A DNA stretch of 64,000 bases, taken from positions 62,001 to 126,000 of the forward strand of contig JANXYX010000013.1 in the NCBI GenBank assembly GCA_025408425.1, given 5' to 3'. Numbering within the stretch: position 1 is the first letter of the stretch; each line of letters starts with the position of its first letter. This DNA comes from Granulicella sp. (GTDB taxonomy: Bacteria > Acidobacteriota > Terriglobia > Terriglobales > Acidobacteriaceae). Shown here piece after piece: positions 17,258-25,895 of the stretch. The position numbers and the translations under genes are program-made. A model generated the notes under the pieces. It did not search any database, had not been told where the DNA came from, and saw only the letters and a program-made list of their open reading frames with translations.

Positions 17258-17907
17258 TGCTGGGCCTTGTCGTTGGATTGTGGAAGGGGGTTGGTGCGGG
17301 CGTGTTCACGGGCAAGGGTGCGGGAGGGGCACTGATCGAATCCGCAGACTTCGCGCTGGGCGAGTTGGTGGAGGATCAGTTTGCGCTCTTCGTTGAGGGG
17401 TTCGGCGGCGACCACTTCGCGGCGGAGGTTGCCGAGGTCGGTAAGCCAGTCTCCGGTGTCCAGGGGGAGCTGGGCATTGATCTCCTTACGGAGGCGCTGG
17501 GCGAGGGCTGGGCTGGCTCCTGCGGTGGAGATGGCAATCTGGAGGTCGCCTCGGCGAACAACGGAAGGGAAGTAGAAGTCGCAGAAGGGTGGATCATCGA
17601 CGGCGTTGCAGATGATGTTTTTTGAGGTTGCTTCCAGATAGACTGCGCGGTTGACGGCGGGGACGTTGGTGGCGGTGACGACGAGGAAGTAGTCCTGGAC
17701 GTCGCCTTCAGCGTAGGGGCGCTGGAGGTATTCGATCTCACCAGAGGCGGCCATGTCGAGGATGCGCAGGCTGGCCTGTGGGGCGATGACGGTGACCTTG
17801 CCGTTGGCGGCCCGCATGGACTCAATTTTGGACTCGGCGAGGTTGCCAGCTCCGATGACGAGGCAGGGGCGACCGGTCAGTTTGAGGAAGATGGGGAAGA
17901 GGTCCAT
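17254..17907 (-). CDS. Precorrin-2 dehydrogenase / sirohydrochlorin ferrochelatase (Met8/CysG-N type)
   Basis: A 217-residue bifunctional enzyme of the CysG N-terminal/Met8p type. It oxidises precorrin-2 with NAD+ and inserts Fe2+ to complete siroheme. The NAD-binding Rossmann start is FPIFLKLTGRPCLVIGAGNLA (residues about 4-24), followed by NIICNAVDDPPFCDFYFPS and RGDLQIAISTAGASPALA, the family hallmark (Ser for phosphorylation in CysG). The C-terminal FDQCPSRTLAREHARTNPLP tail is extra. It is coupled to cobA by a 4-bp overlap. Confidence 0.93.
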   Translation of the reverse strand: MDLFPIFLKLTGRPCLVIGAGNLAESKIESMRAANGKVTVIAPQASLRILDMAASGEIEYLQRPYAEGDVQDYFLVVTATNVPAVNRAVYLEATSKNIICNAVDDPPFCDFYFPSVVRRGDLQIAISTAGASPALAQRLRKEINAQLPLDTGDWLTDLGNLRREVVAAEPLNEERKLILHQLAQREVCGFDQCPSRTLAREHARTNPLPQSNDKAQQ

Positions 17908-17953
17908 GATCGGTGCTCCGCGGCTCCTATGCCTGGTTTTTCTATCTGGCTCA

Positions 17954-18092
17954 GGGGGTACCCACCCCCAGGGTTAATTGCGCAAAATCTTGACAACATT
18001 GGACTTAGGTCTGGACCAAGCCCGCCCTTATCCGGCAAAGTATTGATTATAAAGGCACAGAATTGTAAAGTCTTCATTCTATGGGACTTGAT
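17954..18092. repeat. Degenerate intergenic repeat units with a GGGGGTACCC box
   Basis: A GGGGGTACCCACCCCC box is followed by three related units beginning near 17983 (CAAAATCTTGACAACATTGG), 18036 (CAAAGTATTGATTATAAAGG) and 18066 (TAAAGTCTTCATTCTATGGG), each close to CAAARTMTTGATTMTAAAGGACTTA. The units are visible by eye. I associate this style of intergenic repeat with Acidobacteriaceae genomes, but cannot confirm its copy number here. Confidence 0.5.
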
Positions 18093-18321
18093 TCCGTAGC
18101 GGGATCCTACGTGACTCTGGCTGGTCTTGAATAAGCTCCTGTATCTATTGTACGAGTTTGAGTGGGGCGATTCGGCAACTTTCTTTGCGGCGGAAAGGCG
18201 CGTCTTTGCTGGGGATTTGAGTGATGCGGGTGATTTGGGGGCTTGACAGCTTATTGGTGGAGGCTGGTCTCATCGGTGCGGAGGATTTTATTACGGCGAC
18301 AAGGGTAAGGGCACAAGCAGG

Positions 18322-18371
18322 TCACCTTTCCCGGCACTCACGATGGAAGCGTGAGCGCCGAGATAAGGTGA
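18322..18371. repeat. Long imperfect hairpin downstream of the reductase gene
   Basis: Nested inverted repeats: TCACCTT pairs with AAGGTGA at the ends, and CGGC-A-CTCACG pairs with CGTGAG-C-GCCG around an ATGGAAG loop. It lies 30-80 bp past the reductase stop. There is no clear T-run on either strand, so it may be a repeat element or an mRNA-end structure rather than a classical terminator. Confidence 0.5.
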
Positions 18372-18400
18372 TACTTCTATTTGGCATGGGCTACGGTGGG

Positions 18401-20137
18401 TTATTCGCCTGGGGCGTGGAAGCCTACGAGGACGGGCGGGGTATCTCGTTCGACGGGTTCGAGGCGAGCGCCAGCCAGTTGGGCTCGGAGTGTCTCGTCG
18501 TCGGTGCGGGCGAAGTAGGAGCGGAGATCTTCACCGGGGGTGCGTGCTTCGAGGTAGCCGTTGAGGAGGCGCTCGATGGCGTCGGGGCAGTCCTCTGCGG
18601 CGGCACGGAAGCCGATCTGGCGAGCGATGCCGGCGTACTTGCCGACCGCACCTCCGACGCAGAAGTAGAAGGCGTCGACCATCTTGCCATTCTTCTTGAT
18701 TTTTTTGCCTTCAAGTCCGATGTCTGCGATCCAGCTCTGTCCGCAGGAGTTGGTGCAGCCGGTGACGTTGATGCGGACCTGCTGGTCGAATCCGGGGAGA
18801 CGCTCTTCGAGTTCTGAGACGAGCCACTTGTTGAAGCCCTTGGTTTCGGCGATGGCGAGTTTGCAGAACTCGGTGCCGGTGCAGGCGATGGCTCCGCGCC
18901 AGAAGGCGGAGGTGTCGACGTAGAGACCGAGGCTGTTGAGTTCGATGACGAGTGCGGCCGTTTCGCGGTCGGGGACGTTGGTGATGAGGATGTTCTGCCC
19001 GATGGTGGCGCGGAGCTGTCCGTTGCCATACTTGTCGGCAAGGTCGGCGAGCTTGCCGAGCTGTTCGCCGGAGAGACGACCGTTGAGCACGGAGGCTCCG
19101 ACGGTGCTGAGGCCGGGCTGCTTCTGGGAGGTGATGCCGACGTGGTCGCGGTAGACGTCGTCGGGGACGGTGTCTGCGGTGACGGGGCTGGGATCGAGCT
19201 TGTAGCCTAGCTTGGCTTCGATGGCTTCGAGCATGGACTCTGCGGTCCAGCCGTGGCGCATGAAGAGGTACTTGATGCGGGCGCGGGTGCGGTTCTCGCG
19301 AAGGGCGGTCTGCTCCTTGAAGATGCGGACGATGGCGGTGACGACATCGAGGGCCTTGTCCTGGGGGATGAAGGCGGGGATGCGGACGGCGATGTGAGGC
19401 TCGGTGGAGAGGCCGCCGCCGACGCGGAGGGTGTAGCCGATTTCTTCGACGCCGTTGACGGTGCGCTTGATGGCGGTGAGGGCTACGTCGTTGATCTCTG
19501 GATAGGAGCACCAGATGGGGCAGCCGGTGACGGAGATTTTGAACTTGCGGGGGAGGTTGTAGAACTCCGGGTTGGCGGTGAGGAGGTGAGCGATCTCTAC
19601 GGCGAGGGGGCTGGCGTCGATGAGTTCATGACTGTCGATGCCGGCGAGGGGGCAGCCGGTGACGTTGCGGACGACGTCGCCGCAGGCTCCCTTGGGGGAG
19701 AGATTGATTTCAGTGAGGGCGTCGACGGTTTCGACGAGGGAGTCGATGGTGAGCCAGTGAAGCTGGATGTTCTGGCGGGTGGTGATGTCGGCGAGGTTGC
19801 GGGCGTGCTTTTTGGTTAGATCGGCGATGACGCGGGTCTGGTGGGAGGTGAGCAGGCCGTTGGGCATGCCGATGCGCATCATGAAGTACTCCGAGGTTTT
19901 TCCTTCGCCGCCGGAGCCGCCGGTGACTCCGAGGCCGTCGCCCTGGGTGTAGACGCCCCACCACTTGAAGTAGAGGCCAGTCCACTCTGGGAGGACGGTG
20001 TCACGGCCTCGCTTGGCAAACTCGCGGACTTCGTCCCAGGCATCCCAAGGGTTCTTGGCGAGCTTGAGGCGCTCGGACTTCTGGGCTTTGGTTTCTTTGA
20101 CGGCGGGGGCCGCGGGCTTGGGTGCGAGGTCAGTCAT
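18401..20137 (-). CDS. Siroheme- and 4Fe-4S-dependent nitrite/sulfite reductase
   Basis: A 578-residue six-electron reductase. The two halves carry the ferredoxin-like repeats (FMMRIGMPNGLLT, residues about 85-97) and the cluster/siroheme ligands CTGTEFC and CTNSC (the Cx5C...Cx3C pattern near residues 420 and 465). It reduces nitrite to ammonia or sulfite to sulfide in assimilation; the sequence alone does not separate the two. Downstream siroheme genes supply its cofactor, and the rhodanese/TlpA genes lean towards sulfur. It begins with a lysine-rich N-terminus (KPAAPAVKETKAQKSERL) and no signal peptide, so it is cytosolic. Confidence 0.92.
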   Translation of the reverse strand: MTDLAPKPAAPAVKETKAQKSERLKLAKNPWDAWDEVREFAKRGRDTVLPEWTGLYFKWWGVYTQGDGLGVTGGSGGEGKTSEYFMMRIGMPNGLLTSHQTRVIADLTKKHARNLADITTRQNIQLHWLTIDSLVETVDALTEINLSPKGACGDVVRNVTGCPLAGIDSHELIDASPLAVEIAHLLTANPEFYNLPRKFKISVTGCPIWCSYPEINDVALTAIKRTVNGVEEIGYTLRVGGGLSTEPHIAVRIPAFIPQDKALDVVTAIVRIFKEQTALRENRTRARIKYLFMRHGWTAESMLEAIEAKLGYKLDPSPVTADTVPDDVYRDHVGITSQKQPGLSTVGASVLNGRLSGEQLGKLADLADKYGNGQLRATIGQNILITNVPDRETAALVIELNSLGLYVDTSAFWRGAIACTGTEFCKLAIAETKGFNKWLVSELEERLPGFDQQVRINVTGCTNSCGQSWIADIGLEGKKIKKNGKMVDAFYFCVGGAVGKYAGIARQIGFRAAAEDCPDAIERLLNGYLEARTPGEDLRSYFARTDDETLRAQLAGARLEPVERDTPPVLVGFHAPGE

Positions 20138-20170
20138 GATGGGTGTAGATCCTTGTTTGGGGTGGTTCAG

Positions 20171-20200
20171 ATAATAGAAAGGCCCACGAGGTTCGTGGGC
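20171..20200 (-). terminator. Terminator-like hairpin between phoU and the reductase gene
   Basis: Perfect 8-bp stem GCCCACGA/TCGTGGGC with a 3-base loop (20182-20200). On the minus strand it is followed by CTTTCTATTAT. It could end the phoU transcript or act as an attenuator in the leader of the reductase gene, whose start is only 34 bp further on. Confidence 0.5.
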
Positions 20201-20376
20201 GCTGTGTGCATTTGCTGGTGGGTCTCGACTTTAGATAATCGTCGATTTCAGGCAAAGGCAGCGGCGCACGACATCGCAACAACAGATGCGACAGATCAGG
20301 GTGCGCTGCATGAGCATGGTAGCCATTACCTTCAAGGGTATCTGCGGTAGAGGGTTGCGTCAAGAGCCGAGTGGCG

Positions 20377-21051
20377 TTAGTCGGCCTCGGCGAGGGAGAA
20401 CTTGTGGCGGACATCGGAGCCGCGGACCCAGAAGATGACATCTTCCGCGATGTTGGTGGCGTGATCTGCGGCGCGCTCGAGATTGCGGGAGACGATGATG
20501 GCGTTGAGTGCCTGGCTGCTGACGGCGGGTTGCCGCTGCATGACTTCGACGAGCTCGGACTGGACCGCGCGGTTCATCTGATCGATTTCGTCGTCCATGG
20601 CAAGGACGGATTCGGCGAGCTTGGCGTCGGCCTCGAGGAGAGACTGGATGGCGCGACGAATCATAATGCCGACTTTTTCTCCCATTTCGGAGATATCGAC
20701 GGGGAGAGAGATTTTGGGAAGGTCGTTGAGTATCTGAGCCCGCTGAGCGATGTTTGTGGCCTGGTCGCCGATGCGCTCGAGGTCTCCGTTGATCTTGATG
20801 ACGGAGAGGATGAAGCGGAGGTCGATGGCCATGGGCTGCTCCTTGGCAAGGAGGTCGTATGCCATCTCATCGACGCTGGTCTCTGCGGCGTTGATGCCGG
20901 CTTCAATCTCGATGACGTGATCGCAGAGGCCCATATCGCTGGTGATGTAGGCCTCGACAGAGAGGTGGAGGGCCTGCTGCGAGAGGGCGGCCATAGCGAG
21001 GAGCTTGTCCTTGAGGGCTACGAGTTGCTGCTGGAAGTGAATACGGGGCAT
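20377..21051 (-). CDS. phoU: Phosphate-signalling protein PhoU
   Basis: PhoU, 224 residues, all-helical with two copies of the PhoU repeat (three-helix bundle with an ExxxD metal signature): DEMAYDLLAKEQPMAIDLRF at about residues 60-79 and ELVEVMQRQPA...LNAIIVSRNLERAADHATN near 170-205. It modulates PhoR and the Pst transporter in response to phosphate. No pst or phoBR genes are visible in the window, so it is either detached or the cluster continues elsewhere. It appears to be transcribed alone. Confidence 0.94.
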   Translation of the reverse strand: MPRIHFQQQLVALKDKLLAMAALSQQALHLSVEAYITSDMGLCDHVIEIEAGINAAETSVDEMAYDLLAKEQPMAIDLRFILSVIKINGDLERIGDQATNIAQRAQILNDLPKISLPVDISEMGEKVGIMIRRAIQSLLEADAKLAESVLAMDDEIDQMNRAVQSELVEVMQRQPAVSSQALNAIIVSRNLERAADHATNIAEDVIFWVRGSDVRHKFSLAEAD

Positions 21052-21177
21052 TGGGGAGACCCTCTCGAAATAACCTAATTTTTCTATTGTGACGTAGGGA
21101 AGGCGAAGGGATGATGAATTTATGTGGGTAGGGAACGATCTAGATACATATTTTAAGTATGGGAGAGGACGCAGGGA

Positions 21178-24100
21178 TCAGGGATAGAGAAGGTAGGGCT
21201 GGCGGCGTTGCAGGAATTCGGCGAGATCGGCGGACCAGGCGGCGGCGATTTTGCGAGGATCCTCGTTGTCGGCGAGGGATTGCATGGTGTTGACGTTGGC
21301 GATGAGACGTGAGGTCTTGGCGAAGTCGAAGCGGGTTGGGTAGAGGTGGTGCAGGGCGCTGATGAGCTCGATGCCTAGCTCGGGGGAGTCAAGGAGATTG
21401 CGGTCGGTGAGTGAGATGGCGACGCCCTGGACAGTGAGGCCGTGGAGTGGGTAGTGGTTGGAGTCTTCGTCGACGGTGAAGTGGGTGGGGGTAAAAGCTA
21501 CTCCGGGGATGTGGCGGGCGTTGAGGTAGGCGGCGAGGGCGGGACCGTCGAGTTGGTCCTCGGGGGCGCAGGTGGCAGGTGGGGCTTTTTTGCTGGGGGA
21601 CTTGATGGGGGGCCAGCAGGCTCCGATGTGTTCGAAGGGAGTGTCTGTGCCGCGGCCTACGGAGACGTTGGAAAATTGGAGCAGCTCTACGCCGGGGTAA
21701 AGGATGGAGGCGGCGGGAGAGCGGAGGTTGGGGCTGGGGTTCGTCCAAGGCAGGCCAGTCTCGTCGAAGTACATGCTGCGGTGCCAGTACTGCATGGGAA
21801 CGACGGTGAGCTGGGCGCTGAGAGGGATGAACACGTTGGGGGAGATTGGGCTGGGGCGGCGGTTCTCGTGGTTGATGTAGCGGGCGAGTTCTCCGATGGT
21901 GAGGCCGTGGCGGATAGGGAGGGGCATGTAGGCGGTATAGGAGGAGAGGTTGGCGTCGGAGACGGGACCCTGGACTTTTTCGCCGCCGAGGAGGTTGGGG
22001 CGGTCGAGGACGATGACTTCGATGTGGGCATCGGCGGCGGCTTCGAGGAAGTAGCCGACGAGGGTGTCGTAGGTGTAGAAGCGGACACCGGCGTCCTGGA
22101 GGTCGATGACGATGGCGTCCAGATTGCGGAGGTCTTCGGGTTTAGGGCGTTTGTCTGCGTCGTGGGGGCCGTAGATGGAGATGACAGGGAGGTGGGTGGT
22201 AGGGTCGGTTTCGTTGCCAATGTGTTCGGTGTCTGCTGCGCCGAAGATGCCATGCTCTGGCGAGAAGAGGGTGGTGAGGGAGAGGCCGGGGACGACTTTG
22301 GGGGCGTCGGAGAAGAGGATGTCGATGGTGCGGCGGTGCATGGCGTCGAGGCCAGTCTGGTTGGTGAGGAGACCGAGGCGGAGATTGCCGCGGTGACGAG
22401 CAGTGGCGGCGGCTAGGGCGGCGTAGCGGGTGGCTTCCAGGGTGTCGATGCCGGTGAGGGTGGCGGGGGTGGAGTTGGGGAGAGCATACCCCAGGGGCTG
22501 AAGCCCCTTTTCCTGATCCGGGCTGGAGAGACCCAAGGCTGAAGCCTTGGGGTACCTAGAAGCTGGAGACTCCGACGGGGGACGGGTAGCTGCACGCGGG
22601 ATCTTTGTAGGATCGCAGAAGGTGTTTGGTTGAGCGCACTCGATTGCGTGGGCGGCGGCGGTGGCGACTTCGCCGCGGAGGACGGAGATGGGAGCCGCTC
22701 CGCGAGGGTGGATGGCGTTGCTGAGGAGGATGACGTAGGTGTTGGAGGTGGGGTCGATCCAGAGGGAGGTGCCGGTGAAGCCGGTGTGGCCGAAGGAGCC
22801 GGGTTTATTGGCTTCGGCGATTGGAAAGACTTCTCCTCTCGGGCGAGAGAAGGGGGAGTTGATATCCCAGCCGAAGCCTCGGGTGGCGATGCCTTTGGTG
22901 GTCTGGCCGTCGGGGGTGAAGATGGTGGCGCCGGGTTGGGCGGTGGCGGGCTGCTCGGGCTTGGTCATCAACTGCAGAGTGGATTGTTTGAGGGGGAAGG
23001 GACCGGTGTTGTGGAGGAGCTTGTCGAGGAGGGCCTGGGCGAAGAGGCTGATGTCGTGTGCGGTGGAGAAGACACCGGCGTCTCCGGCTACTCCTCCCAT
23101 GCGGCGGGTGGCGGGGTCGTGGACGGTGCCGCGGAGGAGATGGTCGAAGTCGGGGTTGGTGGCGGGGGTGCCTTCGTCGTCGTGGGCTGTGGGGGCAGTG
23201 TTGGCGGTGGCGCTGACATTCCAGCTATCTTGCTCGCAGAGTCGGCTTGGTCCCGAAAAGACAGTGCGGGTGGATGTTTGCGAGGGCAAAAAATAAAGGT
23301 AGGAGGTTGCGCCGAGATGACGCATGAGGCCGCAGGCTGTGGCGAAGGGGTGGAAGCGGGTGGAGGACATGCCGAGGGGAGAGAAGATGTGCTGTTGGGC
23401 GTATTGGTCGAGCGTTTCGCCGCTGAGTTTTTCTACGAGGGCACCGAGGGTGATGAAGTTGATGTCGGAGTACTCGAAGTGGGTGCCGGGTGTTGCGACC
23501 AGCGATGAGGCGAGTGCGCGGCGGATTCCTTCTGCTTTGTCGGGTGCGGTGAGGCCCCATGGGTCTTTGAGGGGGATGTCTTCGGGCAGGCCGGAGTAGT
23601 GGGTGAGGAGTTCGCGGATGGTGACTTTCTCTTTGCCGTTGACGGAGAAGTCGGGGAGGTATTTGGCGACGGGGTCGTCGACGTCGAGTTTATGTAACTC
23701 GTAGAGTTGCATGATTGCGGTGGAGGTGACGAGGACTTTGGTGAGGGAGGCTATGTCGAAGATGGTGTCTTCGGTCATGGGTTCGACTGCGGTTCCAAAG
23801 GGGCCGGGTTCTCCGGCTAGTTTGCGGGCGCCGTAGGCTTGCTCGAAGTCGATCTTTCCGTTGTGGCCGATGACGACTACTGCTCCGGGGATTTTGTGGG
23901 CGGCGATGGCGTTGTTGATGAGGGTGGAGATGGGGGTGAAGTCGGGGGTGGCTGCTTTGGCTTCGGAGGCGGTTTGGGCGAGAGCATACCCCAGGGGCTG
24001 AAGCCCGGATTTGAGGGCGGGGTTATAGAGACCCAAGGCTGAAGCCTTGGGGTACCTAGAAGCAAGTGCCGGGCGGCTGGACTGATCCTGGGGGGAGGCG

Positions 24101-25776
24101 AAGGGGGTGAGGCTCAGGCAGAGGATGAGAGCCACGGCGACTGCGGCTTTGCGGGTGGATTGCTTGCGGAAGATGAGGCTGGCGAGGGAGCCGATGGCGA
24201 AGGTGACGATGGCTCCGATGAGGACGTACCAGGTGAAGGCGATGTGGGGAATGGTGATTGTTGGCACGGCGCAATGTCCGAGATACAAAGTTCCGGGTGC
24301 AACTTCCTTCGCATCCGGACAATTCATGAGGTCACCTTGATAAAGAACCTTACCAGGCCATTGCCATAGAACAAGGTTGAGGGCGAAGCCGGTGATCATG
24401 CCGATGATGGTGCCGGTTTGGGTGGCGTATTTGGTTAGGGTTCCGAGGAGGAAGACTCCGAGGAGGCAGCCGTAGGCCACGGAAGCGATTGAGAGGCCGG
24501 TCTCGACGACGTGGCCTTTGCCTCCGGCGTGGATGCTGTAGACGGCGATGGCGAAGAGGACGAAGGCCCACAGGACAGTGGAGCTGCGAGAGATGAGCAT
24601 GCGTTCGCGGTCGTCGGCTTTGGGGCGCCAGTGCATGTAGAAGTCTACGACGGTGGTGGAACTTAGGGAGTTGAGAGCGGCGGAGAGGTTGGACATGGCT
24701 GCGGCGAGGATGGCGGCTACGAGGAGGCCTGCGATCCCGATGGGCATTTGTTGGACGATGAAGGTGGGGAAGATGCGGTCTGCGCTGAAGAAGGTTTGGG
24801 GGTGAAGGCCGTAGAAGACGTAGAGGCCTGCTCCGATAAGGAGGAAGAGAGTGAACTGGAAGAAGATGACGACGCCGGAGGAGAGCAGGGCGAGGCGGGA
24901 CTCGGCGAGGCTCCTGGCAGCGAGCATGCGCTGGACCATGAGCTGGTCGGTGCCGTGGGAGGCCATGGTGAGGAAGGTTCCACCGAGGACTCCAGCCCAG
25001 AAGGTGTAGGACTGGGTGAGGTTGAAGGCGAAGTGCAGCATGTGGAACTTGCCTGCGGCGGAGGCGACCTGGTGAATATGAGACCAGCCTCCAGGGACGT
25101 GGGTGCCGAGAGTGGAGATGGCAACGATAGTTCCGCCGATGTAGATGGCCATTTGGACGACATCGGTCCAGATGACGGCGGCCATGCCTCCCTCAAAGGT
25201 GTAGAGGAGGGTGAGGAACGAGATGATGGCGATGGAGAGGGTGTCGTTGGTGCCGATGGCGATGCCGACGACGATGGAGACGGCGAAGACGCGAACGCCT
25301 TCGGCTGCGGCTCGGGTGAGGAGGAAGAGGCCGGCGGTGACTTTGTGGAGGGTGCGGCCGAAACGCCGGTCGATAAGCTGGTAGGCGGTGAGCATCTCGC
25401 CGTGGAAGTATTTGGGCAGGAAGATGAGTGCTACGACGATGCGGCCTAGCATGTAGCCGATGACGATCTGAAGGAAGCCGAAGTCTCCGGCGAAGGCTAC
25501 GCCGGGGATGGAGATGATGGTGAGGGTAGAGGTTTCGGCGGAGACGATGGAGAGGGCGATAGCCCACCAGGGGATGGTGTTGCTGGCAAGAAAGTAGTTT
25601 TTGAGAGACTTGTCGAGCTTGCCGTCCGGTCCGCGTTTACCGGAGTTGCGAAAGCGGAGGCCGAAGAGGGTGATGCCAATGAGGTAGACGATGATGAGGG
25701 CGAGATCGAAGGGATGGAGGCGCGTGGGCAGCGAGGGGAGAGACGAGGCGAGACTGTGAAAGCTGGTGCTGATCAA
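21178..25776 (-). CDS. Three-domain fusion: sodium/solute symporter + beta-lactamase-fold hydrolase + NamZ (DUF1343)
   Basis: One uninterrupted frame of 1532 residues from a TTG at 25776 (GGAGAG upstream). Residues about 20-545 are an SSS-family transporter with about 13 membrane segments (YFLASNTIPWWAIALSIVSAE, TMASHGTDQLMVQR). A hydrophobic stretch resembling a signal peptide (KAAVAVALILCLSLTPFA) follows and would carry the chain out of the cytoplasm. Residues about 600-1070 are a serine hydrolase of class C beta-lactamase fold: SLTK, YSD and HTG motifs. Residues about 1100-1532 are DUF1343/NamZ exo-beta-N-acetylmuramidase (FSPEHGIFG, VIDLQDAGVRFYTYDT, DRPNLLGG). Two 83-bp repeats encode the interdomain linkers. 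I infer release and uptake of muropeptide sugars by one polypeptide. Confidence 0.85.
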   Translation of the reverse strand: MISTSFHSLASSLPSLPTRLHPFDLALIIVYLIGITLFGLRFRNSGKRGPDGKLDKSLKNYFLASNTIPWWAIALSIVSAETSTLTIISIPGVAFAGDFGFLQIVIGYMLGRIVVALIFLPKYFHGEMLTAYQLIDRRFGRTLHKVTAGLFLLTRAAAEGVRVFAVSIVVGIAIGTNDTLSIAIISFLTLLYTFEGGMAAVIWTDVVQMAIYIGGTIVAISTLGTHVPGGWSHIHQVASAAGKFHMLHFAFNLTQSYTFWAGVLGGTFLTMASHGTDQLMVQRMLAARSLAESRLALLSSGVVIFFQFTLFLLIGAGLYVFYGLHPQTFFSADRIFPTFIVQQMPIGIAGLLVAAILAAAMSNLSAALNSLSSTTVVDFYMHWRPKADDRERMLISRSSTVLWAFVLFAIAVYSIHAGGKGHVVETGLSIASVAYGCLLGVFLLGTLTKYATQTGTIIGMITGFALNLVLWQWPGKVLYQGDLMNCPDAKEVAPGTLYLGHCAVPTITIPHIAFTWYVLIGAIVTFAIGSLASLIFRKQSTRKAAVAVALILCLSLTPFASPQDQSSRPALASRYPKASALGLYNPALKSGLQPLGYALAQTASEAKAATPDFTPISTLINNAIAAHKIPGAVVVIGHNGKIDFEQAYGARKLAGEPGPFGTAVEPMTEDTIFDIASLTKVLVTSTAIMQLYELHKLDVDDPVAKYLPDFSVNGKEKVTIRELLTHYSGLPEDIPLKDPWGLTAPDKAEGIRRALASSLVATPGTHFEYSDINFITLGALVEKLSGETLDQYAQQHIFSPLGMSSTRFHPFATACGLMRHLGATSYLYFLPSQTSTRTVFSGPSRLCEQDSWNVSATANTAPTAHDDEGTPATNPDFDHLLRGTVHDPATRRMGGVAGDAGVFSTAHDISLFAQALLDKLLHNTGPFPLKQSTLQLMTKPEQPATAQPGATIFTPDGQTTKGIATRGFGWDINSPFSRPRGEVFPIAEANKPGSFGHTGFTGTSLWIDPTSNTYVILLSNAIHPRGAAPISVLRGEVATAAAHAIECAQPNTFCDPTKIPRAATRPPSESPASRYPKASALGLSSPDQEKGLQPLGYALPNSTPATLTGIDTLEATRYAALAAATARHRGNLRLGLLTNQTGLDAMHRRTIDILFSDAPKVVPGLSLTTLFSPEHGIFGAADTEHIGNETDPTTHLPVISIYGPHDADKRPKPEDLRNLDAIVIDLQDAGVRFYTYDTLVGYFLEAAADAHIEVIVLDRPNLLGGEKVQGPVSDANLSSYTAYMPLPIRHGLTIGELARYINHENRRPSPISPNVFIPLSAQLTVVPMQYWHRSMYFDETGLPWTNPSPNLRSPAASILYPGVELLQFSNVSVGRGTDTPFEHIGACWPPIKSPSKKAPPATCAPEDQLDGPALAAYLNARHIPGVAFTPTHFTVDEDSNHYPLHGLTVQGVAISLTDRNLLDSPELGIELISALHHLYPTRFDFAKTSRLIANVNTMQSLADNEDPRKIAAAWSADLAEFLQRRQPYLLYP
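22481..22563 (-). repeat. 83-bp double-hairpin repeat, copy A (hydrolase-NamZ linker)
   Basis: Element with two hairpins: AGGGGCT-GA-AGCCCCT and CCCAAGGCT-GA-AGCCTTGGG, separated by a 20-bp variable spacer. The 26-bp left and 37-bp right arms are identical to copy B exactly 1500 bp away. Read on the minus strand it encodes ASRYPKASALGL, a variable stretch, then GLQPLGYAL, and stays open in frame. Confidence 0.95.
23981..24063 (-). repeat. 83-bp double-hairpin repeat, copy B (symporter-hydrolase linker)
   Basis: Same element as at 22481, with identical arms and total length but an unrelated 20-bp spacer. It is translated in the same frame, giving ASRYPKASALGL-YNPALKS-GLQPLGYAL compared with SSPDQEK in the middle of copy A. 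It sits directly after the signal-peptide-like segment. Confidence 0.95.
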
Positions 25777-25895
25777 TACTTCTCTCCGGATGTTACCTGC
25801 TGTTGACTGACACTCTTGATGATGAGGGTTATGATAACGGGCTTGGTGGTGTGTGAGTTGGCTGAGATGATTTGGAGACGATAGGAGACCTGGAC

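Larger units (their letters stand above)
17908..18400. other. Gene-free region between the met8-type gene and the reductase gene
   Basis: About 490 bp containing the repeat units at 17954-18092 and the long stem-loop at 18322-18371. No coding frame is supported. The length suggests that the siroheme genes have their own promoter rather than depending only on the reductase transcript. Confidence 0.5.

Noticed and set aside
21442-22416. A 324-residue plus-strand frame opposite the NamZ domain
   Set aside because: Its Gly/Val-rich translation is a shadow of the highly conserved DUF1343 coding frame on the other strand.
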